From Loxodes magnus (lineage: Eukaryota; Ciliophora; Karyorelictea; Loxodida; Loxodidae), in the NCBI GenBank assembly GCA_946699065.1, contig CAMPDV010000111.1, positions 186,001 to 250,000 on the forward strand: a stretch of DNA of 64,000 bases. The letters run 5' to 3'. Shown here one piece after another: positions 11,001 to 21,603 of this stretch. Under the pieces are notes generated by a model. That model did no database searches. It was given only the letters and a program-made list of their open reading frames with translations, and was not told the origin of the DNA. The first letter of the stretch is position 1. Each line of letters starts with the position of its first letter. Made by a program: the position numbers and the translations under genes.

Positions 11001-13354
11001 AAATCACTTTTTATCACCTTTTCTCTCATTCTCTCTTCTATTAAAAAGTAATCTATTTTATACTCATTGTTTTAGTGAATAAAGATACCTATTTCAGTTG
11101 GGTCTAGGCATATTAAATTATTCTGTTCCATAAACTGTGTCATTCTCTTTCCTGCTGAGCTTGTTTTCTTTGGCAGTCATTTTTCTATGTGCGCATTTCA
11201 GTCTCCTATTATCATTATATTAAATTCTTTTTCTATTGCTTATAATTTAAATTCATTCACTAAATTATAGAAAGGCTCATAATGTTCGTTGTCGTTTGCT
11301 GCAGGAGCGTAGACATTTACTACTGCTAGTTATTTCATTATTTCTATTGCCATTACTCTCGCTTCTCCAAAAAGCGTCATTTGGTTTACTTCATTCTATA
11401 TCTCTCTGACCTCCTTACATATGTCGCTTCTACTATAGAATGCTACTCCTTTTCCTTTTTTTTATCTCACATTTATTAAGTTTTTATATCCTGCTATATT
11501 ACACATATCATTTTAGTCTTCAATCTAAATTTCTTATATTGCCATTATGTGGATACTTTTTTGAGTCATGAATTTGGATAGTGCCTCTTTTGCACTTCTT
11601 ACTCCCCTAACATTTGCTGTCCCTATTTTTATGACTTATTCTTAATCTTTTTTTACACCCATTCCCTCTACTTCCTCTTCACCTTATTCTTCTTTTTATT
11701 CATCTTCCTTCTCCACCTTTTCTTCTTCTTATCTATCATTCTATGCTTCCATATTATTTTCTTTATTAGTTCTTTCCCCTTTTTTATCTTTTTCATCTCA
11801 TTATCTACCTCTTCCTTCTTCTTATCTATTCTAATCTTCTTCTTCTTTTTCCTTTTCCTATTAGTTGAAGTCGGATAATTGTTCATTTTTGTTTTTCTGT
11901 TTCCTAGCATAGTACATTCTAATTGAAGTTTGCTTCAATTTACTTCTTTCTTCTCACTTTTATCTTGCATCTTATTCTTTTTCTTCTTGAGTTTGCTCTA
12001 TTTCTTTTTGCTTTTTTTCTTTATTTACATTTTTCCTGACATACTACATTATGCTATTTTGTTTTTTTCTTATTTCTTCTGTTAGGTTTTAGTGTTTTTA
12101 CCATCACCTATCCTATCCTTTTCTCTAATTTGCTTTATGGTATATCTTATTATTTAGTTGATTGTTTTCTATTTTATTTAATTATTTGAACATTTCTCTA
12201 TCCCTCTGTCTTACATATGTCTTATTCCATTTTGATGAAAAATAATTTTTATTTATTCTTTTAGCATAAAAAACTTTTTATTATTTAATTGCTTAGTTGT
12301 TTTAATTATTTTTCTATTCTCCCCATTTTATTTCCTTCTCTTCTTCCCTTGATTCCTCTATAATAGATTATTCTTTTTCTCCAGTTATCCTCTTATTTGC
12401 TTGATTTGCTTCAAAGTCTGGTTTGTTTATTGTTAAAATAACTTCTCCTTCAAGCATCTCTAATTCTCTTGTATGTAGCTTTTTCCTTTTTGCTGCTTCC
12501 ACCCTTCTGCATTGCTGGTCTGTGTGCCCTTTCACTTTACATAGGCAGCAGATAAAATTTACTGGGTGTTATATTCTCATTTTGTTTCCATTCAAATCTA
12601 TTACTTCTGGTATCCTCTTTGCTTCGTCTACATCCTTTAAATCTAGGTAGACTACACTGCTCCCTGTTAGCATTGTTGTGTTTGGATATGTATGCTATAT
12701 CTCTCCTATTGATTTTCCATATTATCTTATTATTTCCATTACTTCCTTCATATTTGAGTATTCGTTAATTATGAAGTAAATTGGGTAGTTATGAATGCCA
12801 AAATATTCCAATTAGTTTCTAGCTTAGATAGGAATTCTAACTCCTTTGAATGTTCATTCCCTGAATTAAGTGAAATGTTAGTATCTTTCTTCATTTTTAA
12901 ATACCAAGTATACAATTCCGTTTTATTTCACTATAAACTTCTCCACTGCTTGTCCGTAATCCTTCCATATTTGATTTCTAAACACTTGTATGACTTCTTA
13001 GTCTTATGCCTTTTTCTCTACTAAATCAGTGTTTTCCAAGTAATGGTTAAAGTAAATTGCGGCCACCATTTCTGATAAATCATCATAGGCATTTTAGTAG
13101 ACCCTTTACATTTATTCTTCAGGGACGTTGGCTGAAATGAGTTGTTCATTATTTTGTTAAATTATTACTTAGGTTGTTTACTTTTTTTGCCACATTCCTT
13201 TCTTATTTTGTGCTCCTCCTTTTAGTATAGTTCGACCAATCATGGGTATATTGCTATTTTTTTTCTATTATTCGTTCTATTATTTCGTGTTCGTTCGGTC
13301 AGTTAGTTTGGTCCTGCGTAGTCTGAGGTCTTGCATTATTAGTCTGGTTTCCAT
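8034..13354 (-). pseudogene. LINE polyprotein: RRM-like and CCHC, endonuclease, reverse transcriptase
   Basis: From ATG at 13354 one frame runs through an RRM-like region (EYFGIHNYPIYFII ... VVYLDLKDVDEAKRI), a CCHC knuckle (CCLCKVKGHTDQQC, near 12510-12550), a long Lys/Glu-rich linker, and straight into the endonuclease. Endonuclease motifs are KIGTANVRGV, IMAIQEIQ, NVYAPA, IIGDWNAHI, YKIDYFLIEE and GDHRPG (about 11640-10970). After a run of nine A on the minus strand (10782-10790) the frame shifts, and it shifts again near 10660. The reverse transcriptase then shows WKAAGPDEI, MNYRPISLLN, GFKKGKSC, FVIFVDIKKAYDSV, GIKKGSITSPRLFN and the catalytic CFAYADDLALI (about 10300-9560). A further shift precedes the C-terminal region with RTRCNGSQDC ... 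H ... C ... H near 8530-8650; the acidic C-terminus ends at TGA 8036-8034. Gag-like and pol parts seem joined in one frame; an ATG at 11662 could start a separate ORF2. Confidence 0.82.
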
Positions 13355-13480
13355 GCATAATAAAGAAGGTTGGAATAATTGAAGCAAAGAGGTGGTAAAA
13401 GAAAGTGCTTCAGGTTTTGTCTCCTACTCTGAGGAGGTGGTATAAAAACCCTTCTTTAAGCTAACCATTTTTTAATATAT

Positions 13481-14370
13481 ATAATACTTTAAGTTTACTT
13501 CGAGGCAATTTTATAAATTAAAATGTAAGTGAATAATTAAAATAGGTTCATATAAATTATTCATAGATTAAAGTTATATTAATATTGCTCACAAATTGAT
13601 TATTTTAAAATTTTTGCTTTTAAAGATAAATTGTATCGCATTTAAAAAACTAAGAAATTTTAAAGTAAAATTTTTTAAGTTAAAAAGGTTTTTAATTCTT
13701 TTGACTCATGTAATATTAAAATAATTTTTTTTTAAATGATTTTTCAGTTTAGTTTAAAAAAACTTACTTTGAGCTTGTCAAATCAGACTTTTTGATGGAT
13801 AAATTTTTTAAAAAATTAATTTTTAGAGGAAAAAAATTTTTTTTCTATATTTATTACTTTTTCAAATATTTTTTAGCTTGATATCATTCATACATTTGTA
13901 TTACCTTTATATCGCTTTTAGAATTTTTTAATATTTTTACTTTAGAAGAAAAAAGTTCGTAAAGTGAATCTTTTATATATTTTTTTTATTTTATATTCTT
14001 TTTTTTACTATTTTTGCTTTATTTTATTTTGAAGTTCGCAAATTTTAAGTTCTGAAAACTGATTATTTAATTTATTGTCTTAAATTTATAAATCTCTTTT
14101 ATTATTCTTAGTTTCTCTTACATTTTTTACGTTATTTATATTTTTACCAAATTTTTCGATAGATCTCACTAGCAATATTTTTAGCAGTTTTAAATATGAT
14201 TTAAATTCATATATAAAACCATAATACATACTTTTTAAATTTTTACCTAAAATACCTATTAATTTTTTATTTCTTTTATTTTTTAATTTAAATTTTTTAA
14301 TCTAATTTATTGAATACTTTTTTCAATTTTTGTAGATTCCATAAAAATTATTTTATTAATTAATTTCAAC
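13481..14370. other. Very AT-rich spacer
   Basis: Mostly T- and A-runs between the LINE 5' end and the GC-rich island. No gene or RNA seen. Confidence 0.5.
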
Positions 14371-14375
14371 TTAAA

Positions 14376-14657
14376 GAGTTTTGGATTACAACTTCTTGCA
14401 ATTTAACGACTCCAAAACTCCCTTCATGGGATAACGGGGATATCCTGTTGCTTTCGAAAAGCAGCTGCCAGGGAGCTCCATCGCTATGGGCAGCTTGCTT
14501 CAAGCCCCTACCAGGAGGGGATAATCAAAAGGAAGGCGTTCCCTTGCAAAGGTTGACTTTGACCAGGGACTTTCTCAGCGACAGGAAAGGAACTTGTTCC
14601 TAGCCATAAAACCAGAAAGTATAATTCAGAAGGTCAATCTCAGCTCCCACCATCTTT
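14376..14657 (+). ncRNA. GC-rich structured island, possible non-coding RNA
   Basis: About 280 bases near 45-50% GC in a surrounding of perhaps 20%. It opens with a perfect 10-base inverted repeat (GAGTTTTGGA at 14376-14385, TCCAAAACTC at 14411-14420). Further complementary pairs are AGCTGCC with GGCAGCT, GCTTT with AAAGC, CCCCT with AGGGG, GGAAC with GTTCC, and the distant GGGAGCT with AGCTCCC. On the plus strand it ends in a run of five T just after the last stem, which would suit an RNA polymerase III terminator. I could not match it to SRP RNA, RNase P, U-snRNAs, tRNA or telomerase RNA, and I saw no clear A or B box. A minus-strand frame starting ATGGTGGGAGC also exists, so a SINE or gene fragment is possible. 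The strand is a guess. Confidence 0.35.
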
Positions 14658-14660
14658 TTA

Positions 14661-16613
14661 ATTATTAAAAATTATTTTATATTTTTTAAATAAAACCTTA
14701 AGAAATTTTAATTCTTTAATTATCTAAAAATAGAAAATTAAGATTTAGATAATTTATTAAATTAGCTTTAGGAAATAATTAACTAAAATTAAAAATATCT
14801 AATTTTTAGTATAAACAAAAGAACTAAGCATAAAATAAAAAAGGGGCTACTATTAAAAGAATCGTTTTTTATCTTAGGATAAAGATTAGATTTTATTATA
14901 TTTATTTACAAATTGGATGCTCTAACTTTTTTAAATTTTTTATATTTATAGAAGTTTTTCTCTTTATAAAATATTGAGAAACAAAAATCTACATTCTGAA
15001 AATTTAAGCTTCTAAAGAGTATTAAAAATGCTATAAAATAAAAATAATTTCTTTATATTAATGTACTTATATTTTTTATTTATTTTTCAAAGATTACTTA
15101 AATATTAGAATATCATAGAAAAAATTATAATAAACTTATTTAAGACTTATAATTTGTTATAATAAATTGCTCTAAGACAAATATTTTTACAATTTTAAAA
15201 CTTTTTTATTAAACAAAAAATTAATTTTGGATATTAAATCTTAAAAGTTTTAAGATTATTAATAAAAATTATTTTACTAATATTTTTAAAAGATAAAAAG
15301 GTTTTTATTAGGTCTGAAGCATTCTGCTTTATAATGATATAATAATGCTAAAAATTTACTTAACTTTTTATAAGTTTTTTATATAATTATTTTCAAATAA
15401 CCATAGAAAAAGGCTAATCTTCTCTGTTATTTTTGAATTTATTCTTTTGATCCTTCTTATATTTTTTATAATAAAAGTAAATAATTTTTAAGAATGAGAT
15501 GAAAATAAACCTGGATATACTAAAAGTTTATAAATTATTGATTTTATTCTTAATCTTTCAATTTTAGATTCTTCTTACTAAAATTTTAGTGTATTTTAAA
15601 TATAATATTGGAGTTTCACTTAAACTTCAAAAGATATTTTTAATATTATAAAAAAATGTTTAGTATAATAGAAATTCCTAGATATTAATCTTTGCTGAGA
15701 CTTGTAAACTATAATAATTTTAATTTTTCTTTTTAAATCAAAAAATTCCTTAACGCTAAAAAATAATTTATCTCTGCCTGATTTATCCAAGCAAAAAGGA
15801 TCATTCGCATGCATAATTTTTTAATTACTCGTATCAACTCTAGGTCTAACCTTTGTTTAGATCTGTATCTTATTTATTCAACTTTATATTAAATCTAAAT
15901 CTTTAGTCTAAAGAAAATATTTTGAAGATTAAATAGAATATATTTTTTAAACATCATATCTTAAGTTAAAATCCAGAAATATCTGATGAATAGTTTACAG
16001 AATTAAGCTTATTTAGAAAGAAAAACTAGCTTAAATTATGATAATATCTATTTATGCTTAAAAATGATGTAATATCTATTCAAACTAGTTCAAATATTTT
16101 AAGATATATCGCCTCAAACTTAAAAAATTACTAGATTTGGAAATTGAGCGGTTCAAAATAAGAAATTGGCTTTTGTTTTGCAAATATAAGTGAAAGTTAA
16201 AATATCAAAATATCCATTTAAGATAAAATTATTTATCCATACTTTAATCATGCTAAATTAAAGGATCCTAATCTAAAATATCATAAAGCTTCCAAGCAAA
16301 AAATAAAATTTCTAACTTTAATTAAAATTTAAAGTTAGGAAGATAAAATCAATAAAAATAGCTGAGAACACTTTAAGATTATATGACATTTTTTCATATT
16401 ACCTTGTCTGTGAAATTTTAGAGTACGTAATTTCGAAAGAAAAAATTTGAAATAAGTTCGTAAAAAAATAATTAGCATTAGGTAATAAATATGAGTAGTA
16501 TGAGATGAATTTTTAAATTAATTTATTCATTTATGGTTATTAAATTTTCGTATAATGTGTAATTTTTAGAGCTTATGTTTAAATTAAAAGCTTAAAGTAC
16601 CAATTTTTTAAAA
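14661..16613. other. AT-rich intergenic tract
   Basis: One minus-strand frame beginning ATGCATGCGAATGAT (15814 downward) runs more than 200 codons without TGA, but its composition is what random AT-rich DNA gives apart from the first 25 codons. No motif supports it. Confidence 0.4.
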
Positions 16614-18424
16614 ATGGGAAGCAATAATTGCTCTAGTTAAAAGTGCGAATATTTTAACTGTTTTAGTTCTAAATCAATTCAAAATCAGAGTCAGTAGCAA
16701 TAAAAAATCGATGAAATAGCAAAATAAGTAGAAATAACTCAGACTCAACTAGAGACGACAAATATCGAGCAAGATCAAATAAGAATTAATGAAAATAATT
16801 CTAGGAGAGAAAACTAATCTTGAATAAGACACTTTAAAGCTAAATAAATTTTAGTCTAAAACTATAGTTGTAATTAGATTCCAAAAATAGAATTTACAAA
16901 GCGAGAATAAAACAATAAATTTTCTATTAATGATTTCAGCTACCAAAAAATCATAGAATCTCCTTTACAAGCTATCATTACACGAAACAAGTCTCAAGAA
17001 ACAGTTCAACTACAAATCTATAGTTCATCATATATCTTCACAAATGAGAAAAAATTTGAAGATGAATACTCTTTTTAAAAATAAATTGGAGAGGGAAGTT
17101 TTGGTAAAGTTTTCCTAGCAAAAAATAAAAAAAATAATAAATTATTTGCTGTAAAAATTATTAACAACCAGGGTAAAAGAGATCTAGATCTGTATGAGTT
17201 TTAAATACTATAATAGCTTGTAAGTTTTAATTTTAGAATCATCCTTATATAGTAAAACTCTATGAATTTTACGAAGAAGGAGAGTAAACTAAATTTATTG
17301 AAGAATTTATCCAAGGAAAAAATTTAGGCGAAATTCTAGAAAAGGAAAAATGAATCGACGAAAGACGAGTGAAGATAATTATAAAATAGATTCTTTAAGG
17401 AATTTCATACTGTCATAAAAAAGAAATATTGCATAGAGACCTAAAGCTTGAAAATATTATCTGTTCTCACTTTGAAGATGTAGAAAAATTAAGAATCAAA
17501 ATAGTAGATTTTGGTCTTTCAGTCAGTTTAAAATCGGCTAAAGGAAACGAGGTTGTCGGAACTTTAGTCTACTTAGCTCCAGAGTCTTATTAAGGAGTAT
17601 ATTCGAATAAAAGCGATGTTTGAAGTATAGGAGTTATAATGTATACTCTACTAACGGGACACTTTTCCTTTAAAATACCTGAAAAAGAAGATTTAATAAA
17701 AAGATAAAAGTATAGAAAAATATTTAAAGTCAATTAGCATTAATTGATCTTAAATAAAATATCTAATGAAGCACAAGATTTAATCTAAAAAATGTTGAAC
17801 TCAAATCCAAAAGAAAGACTAAGTGCAGAATAATGTCTTAATCATGAATGGTTTTAAAGCTAAAAACCTTAAAAAGCAGCAAAATGCAAGAAATGCTTGG
17901 AGAAGCTATTAAGAGTAAAATCCTTTAAAAAAATTTAGATTCCTTTTAGGCTATTTTGCGTTTCTAAATTTGTTGATTTTTAGCATAGATAGCACCTAAA
18001 AGAAGTATACTCTTGAATAGATAAAAATTAAGATGATAAAATTACCCAAAAAGACTTATTAAGAGTTTTTAAAAAATTAACCAAGTATACAGTAAACGAA
18101 AAGGATGTGATCTAAATTTTTACTTCTTTAGATATCCATAATAATGGATTTTTATAATATTAAGAGTTCTAAATTGCTTATTATAAACTAATAAAAGATG
18201 GGCAGCCTTCTTAAGCATTAGACAAAGCTATTTAATGCCTTAATTAAGAAAATGATTAAATTATAAAAAAGTAAAATATCCTCGAATTTTTCAGCGGAAA
18301 AATAAAAAATGAATAAGTTGATGAAATAATTCAAGAATTAGAATTTGATAGTCAAGGAAATATAAGTGTAGATAAATTCAAGAGAATTATATTAGATGAC
18401 GAAAGCACAAAGCTCCTTAATTGA
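16614..18424 (+). CDS. Calcium-dependent protein kinase (kinase domain plus EF-hands)
   Basis: 597 residues in two exons, 16614-17219 and 17237-18424. The start MGSNNC offers Gly2 and nearby Cys, suggesting myristoylation and palmitoylation and hence membrane attachment; this is inferred. After a Gln-rich leader of about 150 residues the kinase domain shows IGEGSFGKVF (158-167), AVKI with Lys181, HRDLKLEN with Asp270, DFG at 293-295, LAPES and SDVWSIGV. The Trp of SDVWSIGV (331) is a TGA codon. The C-terminal half has EF-hand loops: DKNQDDKITQKD (464-475) and DIHNNGFLQYQE (501-512) look calcium-competent; two further ones look degenerate. This order is that of CDPKs, Ser/Thr kinases activated by calcium in plants, apicomplexans and ciliates. 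Four TGA codons are read as Trp and the last TGA (18422) is taken as stop. Dozens of TAA/TAG are Gln. Confidence 0.93.
17220..17236 (+). other. 17-base spliceosomal intron
   Basis: The sequence GTAAGTTTTAATTTTAG interrupts the kinase frame in phase 0 after codon 202. Removing it joins FQILQQL to NHPYIVKLYEF, the expected kinase subdomain IV. Keeping it shifts the frame and destroys the kinase. It has GTAAG at the 5' end and TTTTAG at the 3' end. Confidence 0.9.
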
Positions 18425-19321
18425 AGAAAAGTTAAACTCTCCTAATTTTAATTTGATTTATTGTTTTTTTCGCTTATTTTTAATTTTATACTAAGTTTTG
18501 CAATTTCAATTTTTTTAAATAGCTTATGTGAAACTTTGATTAATACTGATAGAGATGACCAGGCTTGGATGATAATTTTCGCTTTTTATTATTTAAAATA
18601 AAAGATAAAGTTCTTACATTTTTGCCCATTCTAAATAAATTAAAACTTTTGAGATAGATTAATAAACTTTATTTTATAGTTAATTCTATAGAAAGTTAAA
18701 AATTAAGGAAATACGAGCTTTTCTTTGTCGCTTACCACTGATCAAAAAACTTACATAAGCAGAATAAAGAAAAAATTCTATCATGAAGGAAAATTTTCTT
18801 ATAAATTTAAATATAATACTTAGATCTAAATCTTCATATAAATCAAATATATTCTATTCTTGGTATCTCTAATATATATCTTTTAGTAAATTTTTTATTA
18901 ATTTCTTAATAATTTTGAAGAAAATTATATAATCATTATCATTTTGAGCAGCTTGAACAATTGAATTCTATAGATATATACCTTAATAAAATCAATAATT
19001 ATGCAATTTGACTATGAAATTATTTTTTATCTAATAGTTTCAATTCTCAATAATGTTGATATACTAAAGCATTATTTCTTTTAAGAATCTAATAAGTTGA
19101 AGTTGAAGGATGATCTTTAATTTACATAAAATCCATCATTACTCTTTGAAAATTCTCACTATTTATAATATACCAAATAGCTATTTTAAATTCTTTAAGA
19201 TTTAAAGACTATACAAATCTCTATTAAAAATAAGAGTAAGAAATAGAGTAAATATATTACTTAAAAAATTAGAAAGCATTAATTAAAGCAATGAATGTAT
19301 ATAATAATAATATTAATTTTA
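18425..19321. other. AT-rich intergenic tract
   Basis: Downstream region of the kinase. No further EF-hand or other motif is recognised. It contains short T-runs and nothing else supportable. Confidence 0.45.
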
Positions 19322-20275
19322 AGTTTTCCGTTTTAGGGATTTCCAACCCCGTCAGGAAGACAGCAATTCATGCTCCCTGCTGTTAAATATAAAAGTTCGG
19401 GTCGCCCAATTTTAGCGAGATTGGGAACTCAGATTTTTCCAGGTTTTCCCTCCTTTAACTTGCCTTGATTCCATCTTAATCTTTTATATTGATCCATCCG
19501 GGTTGCAATGCATTCTTTTCATTCTTGCTTCTTCTTTTTTCTTCTTTTTTTTTGTTCTTTTATCCAATAGTTTCTTTATTTCTATTAGAATTTCTAACAC
19601 TTCCGATAAAAATGTCATACGCTTCCACTGCAGAAACATTTCTTTTTTATTTTTAATTATTTTCCTTGATTTGTTTGCTCTTCCTAGGCTTCGATTTCCA
19701 TTTGTATAGTTACAGTTTCGCTTTACTCTTTTTTAAAAGTTTACAATTTCTCTTCTACTTTTCCGAGTCTGTTATCCATTTCAGTCTGTTTCTAAAGCTA
19801 ATTTTAGGATTCGTTAATCTGACTTTGTGAGATATTCCAAAAGGCGTTAAGATTTCTTTTCTAGGACATAAGTCTTGACTCAATTCCTTCTGCTAGGTCT
19901 AGCTTTGCAATCAGCATATCATTGTCCTTCTTCAATCTCTTGAACTCTTCCTGGAAGTTCAGTACCACTTTGATGAGCTACTCCATGCTCATCTGGCCAG
20001 AAGGGTTGAACTCTGATACCTCCTGGTGGAGAGCAGACTTCATCTGTTTCCTCGGTTTCTCGCTTGAGGTTGGAGTTTCCGTGTGTATATTCTTCAAGGT
20101 TGGCTTTCGTTCGTTTTGTTAGATTCCAAGTTGTTAGTTCAGTGTTGGTTAAGGTTGTGATAGAGAAGATTGTTAAGATTATTAAGACTTGGTTTCTTGC
20201 TTCCTCCCCTTCCTTTTTGTCTTAGGAAGAGGTGGTATAGAAGCCTCACTTGAAACCTTCAACCATTTTTTTAAT
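19322..20275 (-). mobile_element. LINE-like element fragment, 5' part with ORF1 (E2)
   Basis: Read on the minus strand it starts with an A-run, ATGGTTGAAGG and the leader TATACCACCTC, as in the 13.48 kb LINE. A Gln/Pro-rich N-terminus (SQPQPTLNQQLG) is followed by a coiled coil that aligns with the 4.5 kb element: LAEGIESRLMS, FWNISQSQINESQNQLQKQ. A Cys/His cluster (CFCSGSVWHFYRKC, with TGA as Trp) resembles a shifted CCHC knuckle, then comes a strongly basic stretch. The far end (19325-19425) is GC-rich and reads as GKIWVPNLAKIGRPELL in the same frame. No endonuclease or reverse transcriptase follows. The coiled coil differs from the RRM-like ORF1 of the full LINE, so this is a different subfamily. 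Confidence 0.65.
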
Positions 20276-21342
20276 TTAAAGTAATGAATGTAAGGTTTCA
20301 GTTTGCTGCTATTGTATTTTTTAAATAAATTTAGAGATATTTAGAAATAACAGATTGAAATATTAATTAGAAATATAGCAATATACATTTTTCTTAGTAA
20401 TATTTAAATTTATTTTAAAAAATATGGGTATAAGACTTTATTAAGCATAATATCTAATGTATGTTTTTACTTTTTAGAGATTTGACTATATCTTTTAACA
20501 AAACCGAATGTAAATCTTTAATTGTAATGCAATTCGCTTTATTTAATGATTTGTCTTCAATCACTTTCAATTATTTTAAAGTGAGTCATTTATTTTGTGA
20601 TTTGCTTTAATTATTATTTTCATTCTTCTTTATTTTTTAAATTTAATGTCATATTAAATAAAAATAATTCCTTTCTTATAATTCAACCAAAGTTTTCATG
20701 CAGCTTGCAATACTTTAGCAAGTTTTCGATTTCTCATTTCTGAAAATCACCAAAATATTTTTTAAAGTATACCAACTTTCACTAGAAAGTTTTAGCTTTA
20801 ATTTGGATTTCATTAACTTAGCACTTTATTCGTTTTACTAAGTATATTATGAATGCATACATTAAAAATATCTAATTATAAATTAGATATTATATCAAAG
20901 TTCAAAACTAAAGAAAAAGGATTTAGACTTTGCATCATTCTGAAATTAAAGAAAGAATAAGCCTTAGCATATATATTAAGAAATAAAATAGAAATAGTAA
21001 CTTTAAATATACCAAAATTAATTATTCGGATGCTTAATATTACAATATATAAGATAAAAAATCAAAGCATAGTGACTAGTAGAATCTAAAAGGATTTCTT
21101 TAGAAATTTAAATGTTAATTTCTTATAAAAAGGTAGAGTTCTAAACATGTTGCTACTCTTTCGTTTATATTTTGCAATATTTAAATGGTTTTATACATTA
21201 CTAAATGTTTAGTCTTTATGCTTAAATAATTTTAGTTATTCATTTTATAAAAGTTTAGTTTCCTAAGTTTTGAGATATATTACTGGAAAAATCAAATGGA
21301 TAAATTTATTTAAGAAAAGATAATCATTTTATAATATAAAAA
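20276..21342. other. AT-rich intergenic tract
   Basis: Nothing supportable. A short inverted motif near 20870-20890 (TCTAATTATAAATTAGA) is the kind expected by chance at this base composition. Confidence 0.45.
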
Positions 21343-21603
21343 ATGTATGATGAATCATTAGATAGCTTAGTAGGTAATTTGGCAAAATGTATGCTGTATT
21401 ATTAATAGTCTCGTAATAGATACCACCACAGATAAGAATAGATGAACTCTTAGGAGATAAGCCTAACTTATTCAAGGGTTCTCTCTAGTGGTGCGAAAGA
21501 CTATCCAATGATTCTATATTCGTACTTGGAGTAGAAGGGCAAGTTTCAGAATTTTCCTGGATTCACATATCACCAACCGAATGAGGTTGAATATACATCA
21601 TGA
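21343..21603 (+). CDS. Small protein of unknown function, 86 residues
   Basis: ATG to TGA with no internal TGA; TAA/TAG are read as Gln. I do not recognise it. The frame was chosen because it is the one whose peptide MLYYQQSRNRYHHRQ matches the degenerate copy at 7.4 kb, and because GC and Gly/Pro/Asp content are above the background. The N-terminus (MYDESLDSLVGNLAK) is acidic and amphipathic, the middle is basic and His-rich, and the end is FPGFTYHQPNEVEYTS. A second frame (QQIPPQIRIDELLGDKP) also looks protein-like, so the frame is not beyond doubt. No membrane segment is evident. It could be one exon of a larger gene or a fragment of a mobile element. Confidence 0.45.

Larger units (their letters stand above)
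7955..13480 (-). mobile_element. Near-complete non-LTR retrotransposon (LINE)
   Basis: About 5.5 kb on the minus strand. The 5' end near 13478 is marked by an A-run, ATG and the leader TATACCACCTC, all on the minus strand. The 3' end carries a hairpin and a microsatellite tail. In order it encodes an RRM-like and zinc-knuckle region, an APE-type endonuclease, a reverse transcriptase and a Cys/His C-terminal region. It uses the host code (TAA/TAG Gln, TGA Trp, for example in the endonuclease motif IIGDWNAH). The domains are well preserved but the frame changes at about four places, so this copy is recently disabled or carries assembly errors. It is noticeably GC-richer than its surroundings. 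Confidence 0.9.

Noticed and set aside
11668-11910. Lys-rich 80-residue ORF on the minus strand
   Set aside because: It is a shadow frame. The frame that connects the zinc knuckle to the endonuclease passes through the same DNA as a Glu/Lys linker.
12423-13024. Two plus-strand ORFs of 75 and 77 residues
   Set aside because: They lie opposite the conserved RRM-like and CCHC coding region of the LINE and have no motif of their own.
15620-15814. Minus-strand ORF starting MHANDPFCLDKSGRDK
   Set aside because: Only the first 25 codons depart from random composition. No paralogue, domain or stop context.
19381-19440. GTTCGGGTC as a tRNA-like B box, suggesting a tRNA-derived SINE
   Set aside because: The A-box-like segment lies on the wrong side of it and no cloverleaf forms. 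The stretch continues the ORF1 reading frame instead.
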